Assembly (NCBI RefSeq): GCF_000003815.2
Contig: NC_049983.1
Span: 10,793,482-10,857,481 of the forward strand
Direction of reading: 5' to 3'
DNA from: Branchiostoma floridae
Lineage: Eukaryota > Chordata > Leptocardii > Amphioxiformes > Branchiostomatidae
DNA length: 64,000 nucleotides
The position numbers and the translations under genes were made by a program. Below, in pieces: positions 50,140-62,650 of the stretch (positions are counted from its first letter, which is position 1; each line of letters begins with the position of its first letter). Below the pieces are notes generated by a model. That model saw nothing but the letters and a program-made list of their open reading frames with translations, was not told the DNA's origin and made no database searches.

Positions 50140-52088
50140 TCTGCAACAATTTATAGAATGTGTTGATGAAGGCTAGGAAGTTATTAATAAACAATATTCA
50201 AATACAGTTCAATCTCTATAACTGGATTTAAAAAACGGAGAATTATTTCTGAACATTTTGAGTGACTCTTCTTCAGCGTCACTAGAATGAACCGGCGGAA
50301 CAGTTCATAACATCTGACCAGAATAACCAGTTAAACATGTCAAAGTCACTCACGCATAAGGATCGTATGCAAATGATGGATAAAAAAAGATATTGGTGAT
50401 ATTGAACATAAGACATCTGCTTTGACATAAGCCTATTTTTTTTCAAAATCTTCATTGTTTTCTGCCTTTCCTTTCTCGTAGTCAGCGCAGTGTGGAGTCT
50501 ATGAACCCATTATCACCTCTATCTACTCTGGATCCCACTGTGTACATCCCTCACTGATAGCTAAGATAAAGCTTAGACTGTTATGCCAAACCGTACTACC
50601 ATGTACTTGGCACTAGAATACTTTGCTCCACATAACGTTACAGCTGTGCTCCTAGATGCACTACCCTAAGCATGGCTTCAGAGAGAGTCAAGCAAGGTGA
50701 TTATACAGATGTGCCAAGTCTGTGGTTTAAGCATTAAAGCCAATGTCAAAGCCAGAGTCTTTGCCAACAGTCTGTTTCCCTTCAGGCGCTAAGCGCCATA
50801 ATTACCAGCAAGGTCAAAACCCTTCTGGCGAGCGTTTATACAACATACTTGTGGTTCACCGCCAGTCATACACAATGTTAAAGCTTCAAATCAACACTGC
50901 CTGCCCTCTGTTGATCTTCTAGAACAATACAGCCTCAACTGATGATAGCTGTTGAGTTCAATACTACCGCTGCTACAAAGAAAGGCCATAAGCTTGGTGT
51001 TACCCTTCAGGTCAATCGCCCAGATGTTGTTGTTTTTTTCCTACACAATCACCGATGCTTGTCTTACTCTTAGTAGCTGCGGTTGTTCCATTTCAAGACC
51101 AGAAACGTCAGAGTTCGAGGGCTGCTCAGTTAAGTTGGTATCTCACTGCACTTGAGGCAGAGGTGCGACACTGCGGGGTTCGAAAGATTACTCAACGAAT
51201 TTCAGAGATAAAGAGCGAATTTTCTTACGTTTTGTGCATTATGCTGTCTTCTAAGTCAATTTTATGTATCACGCAATATCTAAATTATTATTTTTTAATT
51301 ACGAAAAGAACAGAACAGTGCCGCAGTGAACGAACCCCGCAGTGCCGCACCGGCGCCCCAAGACCAGTGAGATACCACCTGTAGACCACTTCCTGCTGTG
51401 TCCACATGTCACACCGGAGGACGCCCTGTCCGTGAACCCGAACTGACAGGGAGATGGAGTGAAGCCTTGGACAGTACGTGACACCCCTGCGTTGTTTCCC
51501 ACCACATGTAACTTGTGGAAAGGCACGTATTTGTACTTGTCAGTTAACCCCACTCAAGCCAGGGCTACAGAGAAGGCCAAACGTGTTACTTTGAACCTGT
51601 GATGGGTTCAAGCTTGCGATGACATCTTGGTGCCTGTGATCTTTAGTCACATTTTAGTGTACGTTACCAAAATGTACAGTACCCGTTCCAGCTAAGCATT
51701 AGCTGTACTTCAGATAAGCTGGTACCGCATTGGACTGTGGCTCGTGGCGGCCTCACTGCGTCATTGGATTTGATTTACTCTCAAAAACTTGACTTTATAA
51801 TGAAAATATCACTCAAAACGTTGGAAGTATGAATTAAAAGACCATAAAACATACAAAACGTAAAAAATATTCGTGTTAAAATACAGATGAAATTGAGCAC
51901 CAACGTGCCGCATCTCCAGTGAGATACCCGCTATAGATAATTGTTTTACATTCAACCTTGGATTTGTATCTTGTAAACGTGCTTATGTTATGGTTACATA
52001 TTCTGTGCCAGGTGTGTCCCTATTGTTCATTTGTCTTAAGCGCACGACAGTCAACAAAACAACAATGACCTTTCTTTCTTTTCTGTCG
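50140..52088. other. Upstream flank of the LRR gene, no gene seen
   Basis: Presumed promoter and 5' UTR intron area. I see only short open frames with no family likeness. The block at 51180-51300 resembles 53830-53960 loosely (acgaatttcagagataaag), which suggests a dispersed repeat. Confidence 0.4.
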
Positions 52089-52161
52089 GAAAACTATTTC
52101 TTCACAAAGAACGTCTAGAAGGTTAAACCTTCTAGACGTTCTTTGTGAAGAAATAGTTTTC
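52089..52161. repeat. Near-perfect palindrome, 36-bp arms with a 1-bp spacer
   Basis: The left arm at 52089-52124 begins gaaaactatttcttcaca, and the right arm at 52126-52161 is its exact reverse complement. The single spacer base is A at 52125. Pairing stops sharply at both outer ends. No target-site duplication or coding potential is apparent. Confidence 0.97.
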
Positions 52162-53210
52162 TACATGGACAATACAAATGGCCCCAGCACACCGGCATGA
52201 CAGCACCAGTGGCACGGGGCCAGGTGCCCGACGGTGTCACGGTAGGAGCTGTCTGCAAATCCCCTGGGAGTCACTTCTACAGGGGAACTGTACTGCGGAA
52301 AACTGCCATGATTGGTGGCAGTGCTAATCACATCAAACAAAGCTGTCAAAGTCTACAGGCCACATTGACAACGCCCTCTAGTCTGTTCCACTCCTGAGAG
52401 TTTGCCGCCAGAGGTAATGCCACGGCAAGCAGATTTAAATGAAGTCCTATGCAGACTGCAAAAATAGTGAGATAGGGCAAAAAAATCAAGATGGATAAAA
52501 AAAAAAATAAGATGGATAAATTTTGAAAGTAGACACCATAAACGTTGTAACAAGAACTGACGGAGATAAAACATAGTAGCACATATACAAATCATTCATT
52601 CCTGTATTCAAGAATTGAACGTAGCAAAGGTACGTGTGACACTAGTGTGGTAGACTGGTATCACTTACCAAGTTTACAACTATCCAACCAGTTTCACTTC
52701 TACAACTACAGTCATGGATACCTCGAAAATACTTTTTTTTCTTCTGAAATCAGGCAAGAATAAATGAGCGCGCGAATCTCATCCATAAAATTTACTTTCT
52801 GTGGCCTAATTTGGAAACCTCACCAGCTTTTCCCACAACCTTGTACCCTCGAAATGGCTCTCAGACTCACAGTGACTCGCGCACATACTCAGTGAAGATA
52901 TCGTTGTACGAGCGTTTTCCTAGAGGAAACAGAAAGATGCCCCCGATGACCCCACTTGGTTGTAGATACGTGCCAACAACATAAATCGATCCGTTTGACG
53001 TGTCCAAAGTGCTACTTGATACCGTAACATTCTACATACCGCCATGTGTCAAGGTCGCAAATCATGTTTTGTCACCTCTGCACCCTGTCTAACCACCATG
53101 GAAGATACGCAATGTGCCCTGATGTATTATACTGGGAATTCAACACACAAAGCACAGTTAACGTCACTAGAACATGCAGAAATGTTCGTGGTGGGTTTAT
53201 GTTCGCGGTT

Positions 53211-53235
53211 TTCGCGGTGGCCACTTCACCGCGAA
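53211..53235. repeat. Short hairpin within a ttcgcggt-rich dispersed repeat
   Basis: ttcgcggtg pairs with caccgcgaa across gccactt. The surrounding 53190-53350 contains repeated cgcgaacttaaaa and ataccgcgaa motifs, typical of a non-autonomous element. Its limits are not clear. Confidence 0.6.
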
Positions 53236-53650
53236 CTTAAAATCAAGGCGAACATTTTTTCATTATAGTTTTTGATTGCAGTCTATGGCGCTACAGCGAA
53301 CTTAAAACCACCGAAAACACTCAATCTACCCGATACCGCGAAAGTAAGTCCCTACGGACTTTGCAGTAATCAACAAACAACAACAAGCCGTTTAACCAGT
53401 TTTTATCAAAGTTCACTGTAATAAAGACCTGATCTTACCATGTACGTTCTGAAAAACTGGCTAGAACCATAGCAATGGTGACCCATCGAAACACTATGTA
53501 AAGATACTCTTACATCATTCATCTTGAGGAGAGAGCGAGTTTGTGCGAACTCCACCCAAGCAGATGGTGGCACACATAGCCAGACAACAGCTGCGGAACA
53601 TAACATATAAACCTGATATCTGTCTGGGTCACTTCTTACGTCATCAGAAC

Positions 53651-53770
53651 CATAGATCACAACGACATGGGGACGAAACTGCACAGAAGCCACAGGAAGA
53701 GAAATACGGGGATTTTATAGATGCTATAAATTTGTCTATGAGCACCAGCCTTTCGGGCGTTGTAGAATAA
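53651..53770 (+). CDS. Possible terminal exon, unidentified
   Basis: After cttcttacgtcatcag an open frame of 39 codons ends EEKYGDFIDAINLSMSTSLSGVVE and TAA (53768-53770). Composition is coding-like and the acceptor is fair, but there is no partner exon and no family match. It could be chance. Confidence 0.25.
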   Translation, partial: HRSQRHGDETAQKPQEEKYGDFIDAINLSMSTSLSGVVE

Positions 53771-56700
53771 ACCAAACTCGGAAGCCTAGGTAACACCCCT
53801 CTTTACTAGAGGCTGCGGCCCCTGAGCGACAAAAGATTTGACAGATAGCTCAATGAATTTCATAGATAAAGAAAGAACGCTTCTTTTAACGTTTTACTTG
53901 GCAATGTTTAGTTGTCTTTTGAAATATACTTTAAAATTTACATATTGCATTATATCATGAAAACAAGAGTCATACAACTCCAATTTTGGTCACTGTACGG
54001 TAGCTAAGCGATCTCCGTCTAGGGGAAAGAGGCACACAGCATTTTCAAAGACATTACAAACACAAGAAAATCTAAGCCACCCAAGACCGCTCCTTGGCTG
54101 ATCCCACAACAGTGGGAAACCCCTAGTAGGGTAGTCAAATGTAAGTAGCATCTATTACAACACGACGGGTCCTCCACTGGAAAATTGCCATCTGGCAGGG
54201 CATGACCGTTCAAGTTCATTTCCAGCGTGCTGCACTTCAAATTGGGAAGGGTAAATGGACTTCCGTCTTCTGGTGTATTTTGGCATTAGTTTACGTTTTA
54301 TGTGGCCTTATGGGGTTAGGAGCTCCACGATCAAAGAAACGAAAGGTAGAAGAGAGGCAATTTTCAAGCACGCCAAAGTAACTTATATCAATGCCACTGT
54401 AGTCCTTCCTGCAACTTTGAACTTGTTGGCATTTATGCTTTATACAATGCGGATGAACCTACAAATATATTGAAATGATAGGTGGCGAATTTCAAAGCCC
54501 ATCACGGAAAATGATTTATTGCAAAGGATGTTTCCAATAATTGTATTGTGATCCGTTTAGATGATTAGGGAAACTTTTTACGCATCATTAATGAGAAAGT
54601 ATGGTAAGGAAGGAAGGAAAATGTTTTATTCATCAGAGTTACGTAAGGGTTAAGTCGGTCAGTGTGGAAGTGACCCTGACCTAGACTGGGCTACTGGAAG
54701 AAAAGAGTTGAGAAGTTCACACGGTCTAAACTTGATTCCTGGATTCCTGGGTGAAGTAATGAGACCACACACGCTTACGTCTATGTGTCTGTTGCACAAC
54801 TCAACATCCGTAAGTTTAAGAAACGGAAACGAAAATGAGCCTGCGCTCTGTATTCTAAAATCGCAACAACAAACTTTCTCATTTAGAACAGAACTGTTGC
54901 TTCATGGTTGATGCTTACAGCTGTGATATATAACCGGTCAGATGCAGCACAGGGTTAAATCTTTCACTTCATGGGAAATGGACATTAAATCATTCCCATC
55001 TGTATCAACTGGAAGTAGTTTCATTTCTGTTGTTTCACGGGGTCCTGGGTCTATTAGCCCGGCGTAAAATCCTCTGGTCTTAAATTAAGTTCTGGCACAA
55101 CAGTAGCCCATTATGTTTATAATGACAGGTATAATCATGTGTATAATCTTTAGTATCTACCAGACTCCGGCCTGGCCGAATATATAGTTACATGGGACTT
55201 TGGCCATTTTCGGAACAAAGGCATGGTAGGAGTATTGGCCTAGGAGTGAACTGTCCGGCCGGCGGATAGCTGGATAGACTGCAAAAGACTGCCTGAAATC
55301 TTATGTCAACTTATTTGTCTCTATTTGGCCAAATTCTTCTCTTTTTTTCATCCAGCTGACACGTCTGCTTGACTTGTAGACTGCAGATTTTGTCTTGAAT
55401 TCATGCATTGTGACCATTTTCTAAACAATGCATTGCAACAAGGTCTTTTCTTTGAGGTTTCTAGACTGTGTTCTTGACTCAATCTATGCATTTGGCTTCA
55501 GCAATCAGCACCCTTCTCTGCGCTCACACCCTCTCATATACAGCCATGTCTTTGCCATTATTCCCGCCGTACTCCGTATGGTAATTGGGTTCAACGCAAA
55601 GGTTGCGTCCAGCGAGACCTGAGGTTAACGAGTTCTGCAGGTATTATACTCTGCGGTTCCCTTACACAAAACACGCTAATCCCCTGTCTAGTCGTCAAGC
55701 AGAAAAAAATCCTGCACGATTCGCCAAACCGAGTGATTTCTGGTTCCAGAGAAGCACTTTTCAAAGGGTCGCCTACGACGTGGGTGACTGGACCTTTTCC
55801 ACTAGACGGCGATCGGACTAGTGCGACTTCGCTGTGACCTATGTTAGATTTTAACCGTTGGTTCCACAAATTGGAATATCATACAAAATGCAAAAGTATA
55901 ACAGTTACTAAAAAAAAGCACACAAAGTTGGACGAAATTCTTTTTCTATCTAGAAAATTCGATATGCAATCTGTCAAATATCATGTCGTGCCTAATTGCA
56001 TGCAGCGAAGTCGCTGTCCTATAGCCTAGTGAAAAGGACGCGTGAAATGAAAAGTTAATGATCACATTCAGTGGTAGTGAATTTCTAGGTTACAATAAGT
56101 AATGGATTGTTCGTATGCATAATCATTCTGGCTATTGCTTATTTAAAAAAACAGCAAAACAGTAATTAAGACATCCAAGCGTTTGATCAGTGAGCACAAA
56201 AATGTAAACATTTGGCTGTCTATCAGCTCCAACAGGTTTGGCAACAAACAATAAATATTACAGACCAGTGGACTGGATGTTGAAAAGAGGCCCGGCTGTG
56301 CGACCTGTCCCTCTATAGGGAGGGTTTAGGCGTTGAAAGGTGATGGACAGAACTTGTGTGGGGAAATAATCGATTAGTCACGGGTTTCCGACAGGGCGTG
56401 AAGAACTTTTGTAAGGATCAAGCCGTCCGCGAAATTATACATGTAATTTATAAGCGCGGCGGACTCATTCTTTTTGCAGATTTGCAGATCTTTTTTTCGG
56501 CAATTGATGCTAAGACGCTGTACAGGGAAACATTGGAAAACAATTCTTTCCAACATCAACTCTTTTAAGTGCTATCTTGATGATAAATAATATCCTACCT
56601 TCCTTACAACATCACAGAACCCACACATTATAGAAAAGATGGGATTCTTCGTTTTCCACTGTCTCAGGAAAAGACGTCGAACCCAACAAGTTACCGTTAG

Positions 56701-57184
56701 CTTTTAGACAAGAGTAGACATATTCTATACTGTTCTACACTATTTGTTTGTATGTCTCCAATAAACTATTATAATAATTAAGTTTGAAAATCGAATATGC
56801 AACAAATCTGAATGTAACTTAAGTTTATCAGAAGAAAATCTGACTGAAGATATCTTCAGCAATTACCACCGTACCCCTAAACCGTAATTCGGACCGCCCC
56901 TGTTTTCAAATAGTTGAACCCACGCCTCCTGCTTCTAAGATTTAGTTTCTGCTACTGTATTTGACAAGAAAAGGAAGCTGTCGCCTGCTGTAGTCGATCA
57001 ATAAACATGGTCAGCTCAGATTGGCGTGAGGTTGACCCGGGTCACGACAAAGCTCTGTACGACCAGCCCAGCAAAGACTAACACCGTGCCGTGACATAAC
57101 CGCCACAAATAGTCTCTACGAGACTCCCGCCCATGCCAGCCAGCAAGCACATATACAGACTATCGAAACTAATGCCATGAAAAG
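53771..57184. other. Intergenic, no supported gene
   Basis: Short open frames only. At 55570-55830 both strands are open for about 80 codons over a GC-richer patch; neither reads like a known domain. AT-rich elsewhere. Confidence 0.4.
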
Positions 57185-57430
57185 AGACTTTCATTTATAG
57201 ATCCATAATGATATCTACATGGAATGATTTGCCAAACAATGTACGATCTGCTAGTAGGGCAAGATTTAGCCAGGGGCTCCTTAGACATATGAAAATTGCA
57301 ACTTGATTAGACGAACTGTAAATAACTGCGCTCAACTGTAAGTAACTGTAAGTAATTTTACGTGTTATGTTCGTATTTTTACATGTCATATGTCCATGCC
57401 TGGTCGAATAAAGGGACTTAGGCCAAGTTA
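57185..57430 (+). mobile_element. 3' tail of a non-LTR retrotransposon (5'-truncated)
   Basis: The end of an open frame (57200-57306) reads STWNDLPNNVRSASRARFSQ and stops at TGA. The WN-LP-x-V-x-A-x-S-x-x-F pattern is the usual C-terminus of reverse-transcriptase proteins of CR1/RTE-like elements in animals. It is followed by a short UTR with gtaagtaactgtaagtaa and cgaataaagggactta. The clade is not determined. Confidence 0.65.
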
Positions 57431-58500
57431 GGAATAAAAGCATAGTAGGAGTTGATTGGCCTTGGAGTGTTGGTCGTCCTTACGTCGCAAACTGTACTCC
57501 TCGGCCACCTGACTCCTCTGGCGTGTTTTCTGTCTTATTTTTTTTTTCCAGCGACCTGTAGAGCCTGATAGAGGCTAGCCCTATTAAAACACGCCTGCCA
57601 TGGTCTACAAATTAGACAGGACGCAAACAGTCCTCCGCATTGCTCTGTGCGTGCCCGGCAAGTTTGGACTCAACTCTAAATTGAGCCAATCTTTATGAGA
57701 GGACAGCTCAAGTTGTATCATTGGTGGAATTCTTCACTTTGTTGCACAAGTCGAGCTCTTATTAGGAAATCTCTTGAAGCCGTGTGAGCAAACCTGTTTG
57801 ATTATCTCCATCAGAGAGACTTGAGAATGTTATCGGTAGCCCGTTTTGTTGATGTTATTGTAGCTTTCTAGGCTATGGTTTCCTTCGCCCTGTTACGAGA
57901 CGCATAGCTGGATCCGTCAGGATAGCTGGAATAGTTCTGTCCTGTGTACCGTATCCAAGCCAGTGCGGGAAAATATAGACTGAAGCTTTCTCGTTGAAAC
58001 AAAGAGTACAGTGCATTTCGCACGATCGGTACAAAGTACGAAATAGAAATGACTTAAATCTTACATGGTCAACATCTGTGATATTATGTTACAGACAGGT
58101 TTGGCTAATTGTAGGTTTAAGTATATTTTCTTTTTTTTATTTATGAGAATTGTCACAAGTTACGATATAATCAAATCTTAGACAAGTCTCTTTGAGCAAA
58201 GAAATGTAGCTAGCGTTCACTTAAGATATCATACTCTAATCTAAAGTCTATAACTCTGTCTCATATAGAGGTTGTACTTTCATAATATCTCTTATCTGAT
58301 CCTACAGACGTCAGCGTGACTATTGACTTAGCACGAACATATAATCAAATCACCACAAACCCATATTTACAGTGAGATCGGATTCAGATATTCTTTCAGC
58401 TAGTTGTCTGGCAATGTCGCAGACCCCGTGCCCCAATTTCTTTTGGTTCCGCTATTTTGATTTACCTTTTGCATACTTTCTCATCCTGTCGCCACCCCAG
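57431..58500. other. Intergenic, nothing recognised
   Basis: AT-rich DNA with no coding-like frame, no clear repeat and no RNA gene. Confidence 0.4.
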
Positions 58501-58584
58501 GAGGGTACGCCACCTAAAATTACACCCCCTGTCACTGTGGAAGAAAGGAAATCCGACCCAAGCCAAAGCAGCGGACGCCAGTAA
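58501..58584 (+). CDS. Possible terminal exon, unidentified
   Basis: A strong pyrimidine tract (ctttctcatcctgtcgccaccccag) precedes an open frame EGTPPKITPPVTVEERKSDP that ends at TAA after 27 codons. The Pro/Ser-rich tail looks coding-like. No other exon of the gene was found. Confidence 0.25.
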   Translation, partial: EGTPPKITPPVTVEERKSDPSQSSGRQ

Positions 58585-59389
58585 TAGTGAAGAATACCTG
58601 TCAGCCTTTTTCCGTTGTTTGTTTTCTGGCCGTGTTAGATGTCGTACCTGTCGTATGTTACAGGCAAATTAGACACGAACAAACGTTATAAGGCCTATAT
58701 AGGCTTAAGTTCGGTAAGTACAAAAACAAACAGATAATTCCTCCATATCACAAAATTTAGATACATTTTGTATCAACATTGATCACGGTTCACTAATAGC
58801 CATATGTTTCTGAAGCAAACATTCGACCCCTTCCACGCACTATCTATTCCATTCGTGTAATGAGTTTTAGATGGACACAGAACTCCATTGGGAAAGAAAA
58901 CACAAATAACAACAGTTGCTGCGCACAGGAGGTAAAGAAAATAAACATGACTTCATTTGATGACAAACTGAGTTGATGATATCACCTGAGTTTCAATTAC
59001 ACACTGTGCCAGTTACATAATGATAAGCCTTTCAAATTCGTTGAAACGATGCCTTTCACTTTTAGGTAGATGTACGACAGAGCACTCACTAGACAGTGTA
59101 CCAATATGACATTTGCTCCAAACCCCCCGCATCCACCAAGAGGATATTTCTGTCTCACTAGTAACCCCATCCACGAGCCCCAATTGGAGCATACTTGAAC
59201 CCTTGCCCCCCTGACCCACCCTCGTTGATACACACCGATCAAGAATCCAATCCCGCCCTATCCCGCCGACACCCCTCTGTTCGGCCAAGTGCACAGACCC
59301 ACTTAACCCTACCCCGCCGCTCATACCTCATTCCTTACACCTTAAATTTGAACCCAATCTCACCTTGGAACGCGACTTAAACGTTTTCA

Positions 59390-59515
59390 GCTCCGTTAAA
59401 CTCCCCAGGGAGGAGGATGCGCGGTTTATATTTGTCTGTGGGTCTCCACGCCACTTGCGACACTCCGACCTCGACGCGACCAAGAATTTGCTCCGGTCGC
59501 AGCAAAAATATATCG
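59390..59515 (+). CDS. Possible internal exon, unidentified
   Basis: The acceptor acttaaacgttttcag and a possible donor (atatcg/gtacac) bound an open frame containing SVKLPREEDARFIFVCGSPR and DLDATKNLLRSQQKY. Composition is coding-like but no homologue is recognised. Confidence 0.25.
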
Positions 59516-60423
59516 GTACACACTTAGTTAATCAATCACACGTCGTGTCCTGGTGAACTAACCTCAAACCATCTCCTATGTCATGAACGTAGACCATGGT
59601 TTGTCTCACACAAGCTCGCCTCCAAAAGTAGCATTTGTATATGAATGTCAAGCTAACGTTAGTTTGCCGTCAGGAGTTGAAGAAAATGGTAGCTATCTAC
59701 ATACATGTACTTCGTGAATTCGGTTGACTTAAGCCTAACAGGACTCCTTGAACCGTGAAGAGTTGTACCGTGACTAAATTTTGCCGTTTTTCAACTTGAC
59801 AAATGGAACAAAAGTTCCGAATCCCATATTGTCACATTGAGGTAGACAAAGAATTGAGAAAGCCAACTTGAATTTTGCTGACAGTGATGTAAAAATAAAC
59901 TGTGTGCTGTTAACACTTTTTTGTAACGATATAGGCCGTAGTGCCAGGTTCCAATGTTATGCTGTGATAGTTCCCATATACACAACACGGATATACAGCT
60001 ATGGAGACTTCTTACTCAATCTGGAGTGAATTACAAACCTTTAAGGTGCAATTTCTGGGCTTCTTGCCCAAATCTTAACTTGGAGAAGAGCCCAATGTGG
60101 AAGAAACTCTAAGAACCCTTTTCTGTTGTCTAGACACTACAAAATTGTAGTTATCCAACACAAAAGGCACAAGGATTCCGAAACATTACGTGTCGTCTTT
60201 ACGTGAGTTTTGATATACATGGGCACCGAGATTGGCAATGACAGTGATATCTGCTATCTGATATGCCCAAACACTTCATGCTACCCACTACCTGGCAAAG
60301 GTCTCAGTGGGACGCACGGAGCCATTGCTACATACTCTCACTCCTATCAACATTAATCACCTTTGAATAGCCCCCGTTCTTTCCTTCGTTCCTAATTGAT
60401 TCATGATTATAAAACACTCCGGT

Positions 60424-60676
60424 TACACACTCACCGTACAGTCCGGACCGACAGACCGGCTCAGACCACGCCGTCCTCCGCACCGTGTGCAGCCCGGGTC
60501 CCGACGAAGTCCTGATGACGGCTAGCGGAATTCCGTACGAAGTTGCCTGGCAAATTTTCCGTGGGGTCAGTCGCCGCACCAAGTATGGGAAGATATCAGT
60601 GTCTCACTCCGTGCACACAACTGAACACCGCTGGCGCGAACGGCCGATACTACACGACCACGCCTACTGCTAAGGT
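60424..60676. other. GC- and CpG-rich island, coding-like on both strands
   Basis: On the minus strand a frame ending GPGLHTVRRTAWSEPVCRSG reaches a strong donor (tacg/gtgagtgt at about 60440). On the plus strand a frame running from about 60440 to TAA at 60671-60673 contains VCSPGPDEVLMTASGIPYEV. Only one, or neither, can be real. The minus-strand reading is favoured slightly by the donor and by the exon-like minus-strand frame upstream at 61048-61442. Confidence 0.3.
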
Positions 60677-61047
60677 GCTCCAACAATTTTTCTGACCTTT
60701 TACGTTTCTATAAGCACTATGTCGTCTTGGTGTGTACAAATCTGTTTCTCTTCATCCAATCTTCCACACCTGGACAGACGGGAAGTCTCCTTTCTTTAAC
60801 CAGAACCTGTAATACCTTCAAGACAACGGGTGATCCTTGTAAGAAGTTGCCACCCGGTCCTCTGGCAATAGACTAAGCACTCGCTCCAAATCCCTGGCAC
60901 GTCGTTCCTTGCTATATCCCTCCTAGCCTCAAGGACTACACCAGGTGGTAGGCAGCTACGCGTCTGAACTTTCCTAGCCCACAGCGACGGAAAAGCGCAC
61001 AGTTCAGACTTCTCTGGAATAAAAACGGGTCTGAATCTTCGTCTTAC

Positions 61048-61442
61048 TGAGGTAGGAAATCACCGCTGACGACTTTAGGGCTTGGCGTGGTCAGGAGCTT
61101 GACAGATGCTTTCCGGAATGGCCCTCGGAGCGCGGACCGTTTGTCAGGATCGGTCCCGTACGTCCCCGCATGTAGCGCGTGGTTAAACGTACACAGCTTC
61201 TGATTGATGTGAACCTGGCTACAAGTAGCGCAGCCTCTCAGAATCTGGAGCCTTCCGCACACGCGACCGACTAACCCCTCGGGTCGTCCCAGGAGCGCGG
61301 ACAGGACCACGTCAGGATTACGCGGTCGGGGCGATGGATTCTTCAGCTTGTGTCGGACTCCTAGGCTATGCAAACCCGCGCCACCACGCGTGGCATGTTC
61401 CACAGCTACGTGCGAAGGCCTCAGTTTAGCTCGCCGTCTGAG
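61048..61442 (-). CDS. Candidate internal exon of an unidentified minus-strand gene
   Basis: On the minus strand a good pyrimidine tract (ttcttctgtcccattctgttggtcgcag) precedes 131 open codons and the donor CA/GTAAGA at 61048-61047. The peptide is basic and Cys-containing (GRLQILRGCATCSQVHINQK). Sequence is clearly GC-richer than its flanks. No domain is recognised. If real, the gene continues leftward, perhaps into 60.4-60.6 kb. Confidence 0.35.
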
Positions 61443-62650
61443 CTGCGACCAACAGAATGGGACAGAAGAAGACGAATGATTGTTGATTTTCACAAATCTC
61501 TAGACGTGGTACCCAGAGATGCTGGGAATGATAATTGAAGCCCGCGGGCGCTGGATGGAGACCTTTTCTTCCTTTTCTATGATACCAGTCATTAGTACCC
61601 ACGGCGCGCAACTTCAAACGCGTCGTAATTTTCTACGCTACTTCTTTTGCCCTGGCCTGGTTCTGGGGCCACGCTCAGGCAATTGGATTCTATTGTTGTT
61701 CAGAAAGGATGTAGAAAAACACACCGGATGGGTCTAAAAGAGATGGCAGAGTGGAACAATCTACTGTGGTCTGTCAGGTAGTTCGGTACTCTACCAAAAA
61801 GTTATAATTCATGTCAGGGCGGGGAGCTCTCTCCCCTCAAGCTGTTACCATGGCGACCGTATAAAGGCCGTATAGGCTAATCCTTGCCGTAAGGAGAGTG
61901 CTGAAAATGAAACGCTCATCAGTGCTTTCAACACTTTCAAGTCCAGATGGACGTTTGTAACAGCAGTCCGGCGTCAATTATAATGTGAAATGCCAAAGGC
62001 TTGTATTCGCCCTCTGGCAGGATAGAAATATTTCCTTTAGAATGTTAGTGTAGATCAGAACATGTGTATACTTTGAAAATGATGCAAACTGATAGCAAAA
62101 ATTGAAGATTTTGGTGTCAATTTCGTCCAGAGAAAACGTCGCATATCTCCGTTCCATTAGGGACAGTCATGAGTGGTGAATACTAGAAAGTAGGGCAGGG
62201 GTAGGGTATTTTAATTTAGAAGCCTAGTACTAAAAAGTACAAGACACTGGGGTAGGTATCTTAATTGAGAAGCCCAGTATCTAACCCCAAAGGTGCATAT
62301 TTGAGGTCGGAGTCGTAGCAGGTGTCTCCATGAAGAACTGGAGGGTTATAGATTAGTTGTGATGTGGACAGAGTCTCCCACTATCACGTGAAGGCTGGGT
62401 CAGTGCGTCCCACCAAGCAGTCATGTGTGATGAAAGCTGACGTGTGCAAGGCTGTGTAAGTAGACCTTCAACGGGAATTTGGGTTTCAAAATATTGATAT
62501 ACATTTCAACGAACAAGCAAAACTTACAATGCTTTGAATAAAAAGCAAAGGTTTTGACATCATTATCAATATATAAATGATAATTTTGTGAAGCGTTTTG
62601 AAAATCTCTGTCAACAACATTTCTTTAGACGAAGTGAAATTAGCTACCAA
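61443..62650. other. Intergenic, small local duplication
   Basis: No gene is seen. At 62200-62290 the phrase attt(t)aattgagaagcc(t/c)agtact is repeated about 60 bases apart. Otherwise unremarkable. Confidence 0.4.
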
